NCBI RefSeq assembly: GCF_032854445.1
Contig: NC_088301.1
Location: forward strand, 1,178,001-1,242,000
Direction: 5' to 3'
From: Liolophura sinensis
Lineage: Eukaryota; Mollusca; Polyplacophora; Chitonida; Chitonidae
DNA length: 64,000 bases
Shown: one piece after another, positions 28,501-40,500 of the stretch
Numbering within the stretch: the stretch's first letter is position 1
Layout: each line of letters opens with the position of its first letter
Translations under genes and position numbers: made by a program
The notes under the pieces: model-generated
Told to the model about the DNA's origin: nothing
What the model saw: only the letters and a program-made list of their open reading frames with translations
Databases searched by the model: none

Positions 28501-31500
28501 TCAGATAAATCAGTAAGGTGCTTTAATTGCTTTAACTTGCACTTTTGTATATTTAAAGCTTGAGGAATCATTGCTACTCCATGTCTGAGTGGAGGTATAA
28601 TGAGTGAATTTGTTTCTCCCTGTCAGAGGCATCAACATCCATGCCAACAGCCACAGGCCACAGTACAAGGGCAGACCTGCCCAGAGAGTCGCTCCCCCAA
28701 GGTAGGACGTTTCAGTTTTCAATATTTGTCTGAGAATATATTGTCTCACTGTGGATTACGAGAGTTGATGTTTGTTTCCATTAGTTAAACATGCTTAGGG
28801 AGTTACTTTACATGGTATCATCGGTTAATGAACACAAATGTGCTAAATAAGGACTCTGGAGAAGATGTTAACTGCACATTAAATTTCATGTAACATGGCC
28901 TGTTCCTGGGTGTATTTTAAGTTAAACATAAATTGGCATTGTTATGTCTTGCTGAATTGGAGGGGGAAGTCAAATGAATTTGGGAGATCTGTAAGCATGG
29001 CTACTTCCGCAGATTATTATCATTCTACCTGATTTTGCAAATAAAGTTAAGGCCATAAATGGATGTAGTGAAAGTTTTATGTTAAGTTAGACCTGGCTGT
29101 TTTGAAAAAAATAAAGTGTCATTTTCCTTGTGTTATCGTTGTCAGAACCTCAGCCTGGCCCCTCTGCCTCAGAACCGCAGGACTTGTCCACCTCTGCTAC
29201 ATCAAGAGTTACAGGCCCTGCTGAACCACAACCATCTACATCAAGAGTTACAGGCCCTGCTGAACCACAACCATCCACATCAAGAGTTACAGGCCCTGCT
29301 GAACCACAACCATCCACATCAAGAGTTACAGGCCCTGCTGAACCACAACCATCCACAGCAAGAGTTACAGGCCCTGCTGAGCCCCAGCCCTCTACACAGA
29401 CCACCAAGAGACCTAGGGAACCAGAAAGGTGAGGCACACTTTTATTTCTACATGTATATCAGGAAGCAATGGTTTGCTTGTCCACACATACACAAGTCTG
29501 TGCTGAGATAATGACTGGATCAAGATACGCATTGATTGCGATAAAAAGTTGTCACAAAACAAAGATTAAGAACACAACAGTTATCTGGGTGCTTTTATGT
29601 TGATGGTGACAGTTACATTTAGGAGTATCATGGCTTAACAGATTTACAAACAAAAGTAATTATAAACAATACATGGTGTTGATTTACATCCTAGGTATTA
29701 AGGATCTAGTCAGGTGCTGTATTATCTTCAAGGCGCCTCCGTGGCTCATTTGGTTAGGGCGCCTAGCGAAGCATGATGACACAGGAGTCTCTCACCAATG
29801 CGGTCACTGAGTTCAAGTCCAGCTCATGCTGGCTTCCTCTCCGGCCGTACGTGGGATGGTCTGCCAGCAACCTACGGATGGTTGTGGGTTTCCCCCAGGC
29901 TCTGCCCGGTTTCCACCCACCATAATGCTGACCGCTGTCGAATAAGTGAAATGTTCTTGAGTACGGGCGTAAAACATCAGTCAAATGAATAAATATTATC
30001 CTCATGAAGAGAATACAGGGATCACAATGATAGGCTGTAATACTGTGTTATCTTCATGAGGAGAGTAGGGGGATCACAATGATATGGCTGTAATACTGTA
30101 TTATCTTCATGAGGACAGCACAGGGATCACCCTGATAGGGCTGTAATGCTGTATTATCTTCATGAGGAGAGTACAGGGGATCGCCTTGATAGGGCTGTAA
30201 TACTATATTATCTTCATGAAGAGAGTACAGGGAGGATATGGCTGTAATACTGAATTATCTTCATGAGGAGAATATGGGGATCACTGTGATAGGGCTGTAA
30301 TTCTGTCAGTAATCAGTAAAATACAAACTAGAGAAAGAAAATGATACCTGGGCGTATTGATTTGCCTGTCAAAATTATACAAGCTTTTTAACAACTCAAG
30401 CTTGTGGGTGTAATTCTGTACATTTGAAAATGGTTTTATTGTAACCTTAGTCACCAGTTTTGAGGAGGACAGTGAATTCACAACTGTTTTTTTTTTTTAT
30501 GTTGTAGTCAAGACATAGACTCTGAACCGGATGGCAAAAAATCCAGAGTTTCTTTGGTGAGTTGTTGAGAGTGTGGTGAAGATGTTAAAATTGGCACTCC
30601 GGGTATGTCCTTTGTACTGAGCATAGAGGATACCATAGCACCCAGAGAAACCACCAGTCATTGGCAAGTTACTGGAGAAACTTACATGTGACACACAGAT
30701 ATCCATATTGCCGGAGGGGAAGTGGTCTAGTGAGTGAGGGGAAGGAACGATAAGCTGTGCAAATGGCTGCACAAGTGTCGTCTCATTTGTAAGTCCCCAC
30801 AGGCACTGAAAGCCGGGCAGTCTAAAGGCCAGCTTCAAAGAGAAACTGTCCTAACATGACATAGTTGTGCTAAAAGTCCTTTGGAACATAAAGCTCAAGT
30901 GACAATGTATGAATGCTAAACTTGTCAACTGTTCTTTTGTGACTTTAGGAGAGTGGTGCGGTTCCGACCATCACAGTGACAGATGTGGACAGTAGAACCA
31001 CCACAGCCATTAGCTCAGACTCCACCACCAGCATTATTGAGGAGGGGGGCGTGGCCGAGGTGACTGGGGGTGTGGCCGAGGAGGCTGATGTTGAGGCTGT
31101 GGGGACGAGCGTTGAAGCAACCCCAGCGAGGCTGGAGAGGAAGATATGGCTGCAGAGACAGGGGAAGGGGAAGTTGATGAGGGCTTCTCTGCAGATGTGA
31201 GTGATCTCAGGGAACTTTGTTAATCAACACACTATGATTGCTAGCAAGTTTCTTGTGAGAGAAAGAGGATGTTTAGAAAGGTGTGAATGGTTGTCCCCTA
31301 CCAGTAACTGAGGGGACTCCAGGTTTTTGTCTCGTCTGTCAGGTTCCAGTTTGAGTTTCAGGACGTTTCATCCACTTGGACACAATTATGACTGTATTAA
31401 CCTGTTTTTGTCTTAAGCTGTTTTGGACTTTTTTCCCAAAATGATTGTCAGATTGAAATGAAAAGAGTGTGTTTTCACTCTTACAAGTTACAGATCAAGG

Positions 31501-34500
31501 CTGAGTTTTACTGATTTATATTTGTGTATATTATGATGTATTTTAATATAGACTTGAGTAATATCACTCCTAATGCTAGTTGAACTAGTACGACAGAATC
31601 TTTAAATCTGACTCTACCTGTGAAGTTTCCCACCCGAATCACTTCATCCACTTCAACTCCCATCGATCATATATATGTGACCTCCACCGAGAAAGTTGTA
31701 TCTGTTCAAGTCCCTGTTCTAGCCATAAATGATCATTCTCCAGCCTGTGTCACCCTAAAATCAATGATTAACCACAGTATGAAGCATGAACATGTTACAG
31801 TTCAATAGAGAGCCTGAAGAGATTTCAACGACAATTTTTTCCACCAACACTTAATGCCCTGAGAAATTATAGATCACATAATAAATCCCGAAGCAGCTGT
31901 GAATGAATGGTAAAATCTGTTCCAAGATGCTCTAAATAAATGTGCTCCCTTGAAAAGAAGACGAACCAAATACCTTTCAAAACCGTCATGGGTTACAGAA
32001 GATATTCAAAATTTTATGTATCAACGAGATATGTACAATTGAAAGGACATGAGGCAAATCTCAAACACTGGAAAAAATAAAGTGGACAATAAAATTTGCT
32101 TGAGCAAAGAAGCGGCAATTTACAAATGACTTGAAAGAAATTGCATTTGCTACCAACAGATCCTGGGAGGTCTTGAGAAAATGTAATCCTAAGCAAAAGA
32201 GTCTACAGCCTGATGCTATCACTGATGAGGATGGCAATGTAATAAATGATCCAGCTAAAATTAGCTATATTTTCAATACCTTTTTCTCAAATGTAGCCCA
32301 ACATTTGATGGATGATAATAATATAAACAATGACAGTTTTGTTCAGAACCTTGAAAGACTCAGGAACAAGTCGAGGAAAAAGTTCCCCATGACACCTTTT
32401 ACTTCATACCAAATATCTCGTATGTTTCTATATTGCAGTACCTTTTAAACCTTGATAAAAATAAGCCCAGTGGTCTAGTCAGTGTCAGTGCTGTATTTCT
32501 TTTATCAGCAGCCCTTGCAAAATCTGTGACCATGCTAATAAACAAATGGCTTATGACCAATTCTTTTCCAGATATGTGGAAATTGATGAAGTTATTCTTC
32601 TTCACAAAGGGGGTCGAAAGAATAAAGTTGAAAAATATCATCCAGTATCCGTCCTACCCATTGTTTCAAACATCATTGAACGACATGTACATAACAGTTT
32701 ATATGAGTAACTCTCAAAATTTAAATTATGGCATGAAAATAAATCTGGTTTTCGCTGCTTAAACTCTTGTGAAACTGCATTTATGAAAATGGATGAATAA
32801 TGGCGTAGGGTGATAGATAATGGGGAAGTTACTGGAACCGTACTTGTAGACTTCAAGTAAGCATTCAGTATTGTTAATCATGATATATTACTTAAAAAGC
32901 TTGAAGTACATGTTTATACAAATTTCACTCAACTGCTCTTACTTTTTCCCAGTCCTACCAACTTGCCTAACAGACAACAGAAGGTTGTTGTTGGAGAAAT
33001 GTCTGATGCTATGGATATTAAGGCTGGAGTTCTGCAAGGTTCCTTTTGGAACCTTTACCATTTATTCTATATATATATATATATATATATGATCTCACAT
33101 TATTTCTTAAAGACAGTGACAATTCTTTTGACAACTTTGCTGATGACACAATGTTATACTGCTCCTCAGGCAATGTGTCTGACATTGAGCACAGTCCTAA
33201 CAGTGGTATGGATTACATTAAAGACTGGTGCTACAAAAACCTCATGTTCATTAATAACCAAAAATCTACAAACATGATACTGGGCTCCAGGCAACAGCTG
33301 CAGTTAATTAAACATGTTCCTTTCTCTGTTATGCTTGATGGAAGTAAACTTGAGCAAGTCAGTAATGTTAAACTGCTTGGTATTTATATTGAACATCTTT
33401 CCGGGACCACACAAATCAAAAATGTCTGTAAAAAGGTTTCTAAATTGCTAGGGATTCTACGAAGGAAGAGAGCTCTTCTAAGACATGACTGTAGTGTTAT
33501 GTTCTTCCTCAGTTTGATTATTGCTGTTCAGTGTGGGAAAACTGTTCAATAAAACACAGAGAAAGAATAGTCAAAGTACAGCAAAGAGCTGCTTGTTCAG
33601 TTCTACAAGAAAGCATAAACACATCTGGAAGAACTTTACTTTCAAGACTAAAATTGATGTATTTTAACAAAATCGTAAACTACAAAATTCTTTGTATCAT
33701 CTTTAAAGTATTACACAATCTCTGTCCAAACTATATTAAACAGCTTTTCTGTCCAATCAAACAGCTGCACATTATTGAATACTGTGTAGCCTGACCTACA
33801 GGAGATGGGAAAGGGGCCGTCTCCCACTCACTTGGTTTGTGAGCCAGCAGGGGGGTAGGAAGGGGTCGGTAATGGGCCCTCCCCCACTACCTTACTTCTG
33901 CTGTTTGGGACAGTTGTGGGAACAGCACTATTGGTTGTGTTTTTTTTTTTATGAATGTATGTAGCTTCTCTTTTCAAACTACATGGTGCCTTGTTTTATA
34001 TATATATTGATGTATTTTTTGATTGTCCTATATATTTGTTTTCTCTGTGAAGGCCTTGAGGAAGCACAGTTTCATTTTCAATTGACCAAGACTACCTTCA
34101 ATAAATCAAGATATTATTATATTATATTTTCAGTGACATGTGACCATTTTGCCCATTTTTCCTGACTTTTTTTTTTCAAAACAATCAGTTATTCTGATGA
34201 AAAAAAAGGTTGGTACATGGCTTGTCCAGGACAAGTTTCATATTAAGTTCGTTTTGGGACATGTAGTCCAATTTCTATCAAATTAGAGCTGTTTTTGTAC
34301 TGCTGTGAACGTTCCCATACGCTGTAGCTGGTATTCTGACGACTCAAACCAGTGGGGAACATACATATGTCCATTGTATATTGCACAAGCAATACCACCA
34401 GAATGCTTGTTATTCCTACAGTCTAATAAAACGTATGCTGTTTTCTCGTCAGACTTCAGCATTGGAAAGCAAGGCAGGGGAGGATGTGACTCCGGCCCAG

Positions 34501-37500
34501 AGCGACACAGGCCCTGCCCCTCAGGCTCCACCCCCTGTCAAGTCCCAGGAGGAAGAGGATGAGGAGGTGATACTGGTGGACAGTGACGAGGATGATCAGG
34601 TACATAATGGGGTGTGGAAAGAGGATGGTGCTGAGATGACACTGGTGTCAGTGCTAGAATAATGAGTAGCTCTGCATTTACCGCAATACTACACATCCAT
34701 GTTATAAAATTGTCATTTTGGTTACTTCCTCATCTGGAACTCCTGGTTGTTTTTGTGTTGTTGTATGTGCCTGGTGTCTGTATACCAACCTGAATGATAA
34801 TTATTAGGTTGTACCAAAGACATTGAACGAAACAAAGTTGTGATACTTTCCTAGTTACTCAAGCAATTAAAGCACAAGCTGTGCTGTCAGTAGATGTCAG
34901 TATACACTAATACTGTGCTAGTACACTGACATATTGCGTTAGTCAAGCAGCACCATAAGTTTGACACTCCTACTGCATCCTGAATTCATGTAGGGAAGTC
35001 CATGTTTGTGTGTCTGTTCTCAGGAGGAAGTGGAAGTGGAGGAGGAGGATGACAGAGTGGAGGTGGAAGAGGAAATTATTGAGGATGAGGAGGAGGAAGG
35101 GGATGAAGATGACGAAGAGTTTGAGGTAAAACAGAGTTCTCTCCATTGTGTGACTCATTCGTTACAGCTTGAATGGACGAAGACAGAGTCATACATGTGT
35201 TGTATCTATATTTATTACATTTCCAAACCTTTACTTAGCTGAGATGCTTCCATCGGGTCATCGTTCTTAGCACAGTAATTCGTTTTGTGTGGTTTTCAGT
35301 GGTGTTCAGGTATTCAGCTAGGTGTGACTGTTTTTTTGTGTGTGTGATTGTGTTTATGTGACTATGTTTATGCGACACCGTGTGTTTATGTGACTGTATT
35401 TGTATACATATGTATGCTTAGGGTTTAACGTCTGTGTGTTTGTGATATATGCAGATACTGTGTATTTATGTCACATTGTATATTTATATGACACTGTGTG
35501 TTTATGCAACAGTGTGTATTTATGCGACACTGTGCGTCTATGTGACGTTGTGTGTTTATACAACCCTGCGTGGTAATGCAACGCTGTTTGTTTATGCGAC
35601 ATTGTGTATTTATGCACCACTGTGTGTTTATGCGACGTTGTGTGTTTATGCGACACTGTTTGTTAATGTGACACTGTTTGTTAATGTGACATTGTGTGTT
35701 TATACCACACTGTGTGTTTATGCGACATTGTGTGTTTATGCGACACTGTGTGTTTATGCGACATTGTGTGTTTATGCGACACTGTGTGTTTATGTGACAT
35801 TGTGTGTTTATGCGCCACTGTGTGGTAATGCGACACTGTATTTGTGCGACGCGGTGTATTAATGCAACGCTGTGTTTATATGACATTGTGTATTTATGCG
35901 ACACTGTGTGTTTATGTGATGTGTGTTTATGCGACATTGTGTGTTTATGCGACACTGTGTGTTTATGCGACATTGTGTGTTTATGTGACACTGTGTGTTT
36001 ATGTGACATTGTGTATTTATGCGACACTGTGTGTTTATGCGACACTGTGTGTTTATGTGACATTGTGTGTTTATGTGACATTGTGTGTTTATGCGACACT
36101 GTGTTTATGTGACATTGTGTGTTTATGCGACACTGTGTGTTTATGTGACATTGTGTGTTTATGCGACACTGTGTTTATGTGACATTGTGTGTTTATGTGA
36201 CATTGTGTGTTTATGTGACATTGTGTGTTTATGCGACACTGTGTTTATGTGACATTGTGTGTTTATGTGACATTGTGTCATTGTGTGTTTATGGGACATT
36301 GTGTGTTTATGGGACTCTTTGTGTTTATGATCGTGATCAGGAGGAGGGGGAGGAGATGGAGGAAGAAGAGGAGGAAGACGAGGATTATGAGGAAGGCCAG
36401 GAGGATATGCAGGAGGAAGGCGAGACAGATGAGGATGATGTTGTCATTGTTGGTAAGAAAACGTATGGTGGGGACATTTTCTGGTTTGAGTATTGAATTC
36501 AAAATTTGGTTCAAGACAAGTTACAAATCATGCTGGAGACTGAGACTGCTTCTATGAATTCCTACAAAATTACGGCAGTTCTTGTCATATTTTGGACTGC
36601 AGCAGTTTTTTTTGAACAGTTTTTTTTTTTTGAGAACGTTTAGTTAGTTCTGAAGTGATATGTGGCTCGACTGGCGATAATTTAATATCCATGTGCAAGT
36701 TTGAAGCTGGTCACATTTTGTTTTGTTTTGAACATTGAGATAGCTATTACATTACAGCTCAGACTAAAAGTCAAAACCAGCCCGCAGACAAGCGCAATCC
36801 TAGCGCGGTCTTAGGGTTTGTAGAGAATTTGTAGAGGGCCTGTTGAGAGGTCCGGGACAGTCACCCACAAGGTAAGTGATCCGTTCACTGTGACTGATCA
36901 CACACATGTGGCTGAGCATTGTTATGGCCATGAGTTGGATGTGGAAAATTGATGACGGAAAGTTCTTTGTTAGAATGATTTAAAAGAATTTTTGAAAGAC
37001 TAACACCATATAAATATCTCAGGTGTGTCTTGTTGATTGCAAAGTGGCAGTCTTCTTTTAAAGAAATGATTTACAAGTGAGTTCATGTGAGATTCGTAAT
37101 GGATCACCACGACTGCTAAAACTAGCTCATACTTCATCTCCCTTAGAAGTGAACAGATATCCTTCGTGTCTTCCGTAAAAGGTTTTCCTTGTTGCGGGAG
37201 TCATTTGCCTGTGAAAAATTTTATGGCACTCAGTAATTTCAGTAGTGTAAATCAATAATGTAGGCCAATCTTGAAATCTTCGTTAACACACCAGTCAAAT
37301 GAAAAAAAAATGCACCAGCCATTTCGTGTTGCTTGTTGAAAACACCGATGGCTGCAGTCAGACATGTTTGTCAACCGGAAGTAGCCGATTGTGAAAAGTC
37401 TGCGGCCCCCTGATGCCCGATGCTGTCCTGTTTAGGGTTTGTTTGTTTTTTTTTAGTTCTTTCGATATGAGGCTTACTTGATTCTTACAGTAATATATAT

Positions 37501-40500
37501 ACATATACATATAAATCTGTTATTTAGATGTATTTTTTACACAAACGAGACCAATGATAAGATTTGACTGAAGGATCATCCACAGGCACGGCCACACGAG
37601 ACTGCTGTCTGCTTGTGTGAAGCCGCTGTCCTAGGCGAGAGGCATGCGGCATTGCACGTGCTTTAGTCACAAGAAAGTTGTCTTGGTTTGTAAAGTTTAT
37701 GTGAACATTAGTCAGGTTTGCTGTGAAATCTGCTGTAAGGTTCTATATGGCATTACGTAAATGTATATCAAAATTAGTACGCCGACTGTCAATACCATTC
37801 GATGACTTTGATCGTATACTTACTCCCTTAATTAAATCGCTTAATCTAGAACTGAACTGATTGTGTTTTGCTGAGGTAGGTTACATATTGCAAGATAAAC
37901 TTCCCGGTTTTCACAGCTAGTATATGTTCACATAGCTGAATACACAGGGACTACACCTTCGCTGGCAAACTAGCGAATAGTAGTCAGTAGATATAACTAT
38001 ATTCAAAGGTTCCAGATTGCTTGTTCAACTTGGTATCTCAAGTTTGCATCTCAAGTTGAAAACTTTTAGCATCACTGAAATCTGCACACTTTGTGACATC
38101 AATATATTAGGATTGAATACTGTGTCACCTGACCTGTATGTAATTACAGTCAGCTGTGAATACTGTGTCACCTGACCTACATGTAATTACAATCGGCTGT
38201 GAATGATGTGTCACCTAACCTACATGTAATTACAGTCGGCTGTGAATGATGTCTCACCTGACATACATGTAATTACAATCGGCTGTGAATATTGTGTCAC
38301 CCAACATACATGTAATTACAATTAGCTGTGAATATTGTGTCACACAACATACATGTAATTACAATCGGCTGTGAATGATGTGTCACCTAACCAACATGTA
38401 ATTACAATCAGCTGTGAATATTGTGTCACCCAACATACATGTAATTACAATCAGTTGTGAGTACTGTGTCACCTAACCAACATGTAATTACAATCAGCTG
38501 TGAATATTGTCACCCAACATACATGTAATTACAATCAGCTGCGAACAGACCTACATGTAATTACAGTCAGCTGTGAATGATGTGTCACCTGACCTACATG
38601 TAATTACAATCAGCTGTGAATATTGTGTCACCCAACATACATGTAATTACAATCAGCTGTGAATATTGTGTCACCTGACATACATGTAATTACAATCAGC
38701 TGTGAATATTGTGTCACCTGCACTACATGTAATTACAATCAGCTGTGAATGATGTGTCACCTGACCTACATGTAATTACAATTGGCTGTGAATGATGTGT
38801 CACATGACATACATGTAATTACAATCAGCTGTGAATATTGTGTCACCCAACATACATGTAATTATAATCGGGTGTGAATGATGTGTCACCTAACCTACAT
38901 GTAATTACAATCAGCTGTGAATATTGTGTCACCTGACCTACATGTAATTACAATCAGCTGTGAAGGATGTGTCGCATATCATACATGTAATTACAATCGG
39001 GTGTGAATATTGTGTCACCCAACATACATGTAATTACAATCAGGTGTGAATGATGTGTCACCTAACCTACATGTAATTACAATTGGCTGTGAATGATGTG
39101 TCACCTGACATACATGTAATTACAATCAGCTGTGAATATTGTGTCACCTGACCTACATGTAATTACAATCGGCTGTGAATATTGTGTCACCCAACATACA
39201 TGTAATTACAATCGGGTGTGAATGATGCGTCACCTAACCTACATGTAATTACAATCAGCTGTGAATATTGTGTCACCTGACCTACATGTAATTACAATCA
39301 GCTGTGAATATTGTGTCACCCAACATACATGTAATTACAATCGGGTGTGAATGATGTGTCACCCAACATACATGTAATTACAATCAGTGGTGAATATTGT
39401 GTCACCTGACATACATGTAATTACAATCAGCTGTGAATATTGTGTCACCCAACATACATGTAATTACAGTCGGGTGTGAATGATGTGTCACCTAACCTAC
39501 ATGTAATTACAATCAGCTGTGAATATTGTGTCACCTGACATACATGTAATTACAATCAGCTGTGAATGATGTGTCACCTGACCTACATGTAATTACAATC
39601 AGCTGTGAATGATGTGTCACCCAACATACATGTAATTACAATCAGCTGTGAATGATGTGTCACCTGACATACATGTAATTACAATCAGCTGTGAATATTG
39701 TGTCACCCAACATACATGTAATTACAATTGGCTGTGAATACTGTGTCACCTAACCTACATGTAATTACAATCAGCTGTGAAGGATGTGTCACCCAACATA
39801 TTTGTAATTACAATTGGCTGTGAATACTGTGTCACCTAACCTACATGTAATTACAATCATCTGTGAATGATGTGTCACCTGACATACATGTAATTACAAT
39901 CAGCTGTGAATATTGTGTCACCCAACATACATGTAATTACAATTGGCTGTGAATACTGTGTCACCTAACCTACATGTAATTACAATCAGCTGTGAAGGAT
40001 GTGTCACCCAACATATTTGTAATTACAATTGGCTGTGAATACTGTGTCACCTAACCTACATGTAATTACAATCATCTGTGAATATTGTGTCACCTGACCT
40101 ACATGTAATTACAATCAGCTGTGAATGATGTGTCACCTGACATACATGTAATTACAATTGACTGTGAATACTGTGTCACCTAACCTACATGTAATTACAA
40201 TCAGCTGTAAAGGATGTGTCACCCAACATATTTGTAATTACAATTGGCTGTGAATACTGTGTCACCTAACCTACATGTAATTACAATCATCTGTGAATAT
40301 TGTGTCACCTGACCTACATGTAATTACAATCAGCTGTGAATGGTGTGTCACCCAACATACATGTAATTACAATCAGCTGTGAATGATGTGTCACCTGACC
40401 TACATGTAATTACAATCAGCTGTGAATATTGTGTCACCTGACATACATGTAATTACAATCAGCTGTGAATATTGTGTCACCCAACATACATGTAATTACA

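Noticed and set aside
31620-33794. Retrovirus or LTR-element polymerase
   Set aside because: The order endonuclease then reverse transcriptase, the CR1/Jockey-type 3' region and absence of long terminal repeats point to a LINE.
35425-36557. Open frames on both strands across the 18-bp repeat
   Set aside because: Low-complexity 18-bp array; only 36341-36452 is coding, as TPR exon w26.
36770-37700. Possible unknown gene or element in GC-richer patches
   Set aside because: No supported reading frame, splice pattern, terminal repeat or recognised family; left as unassigned intron.
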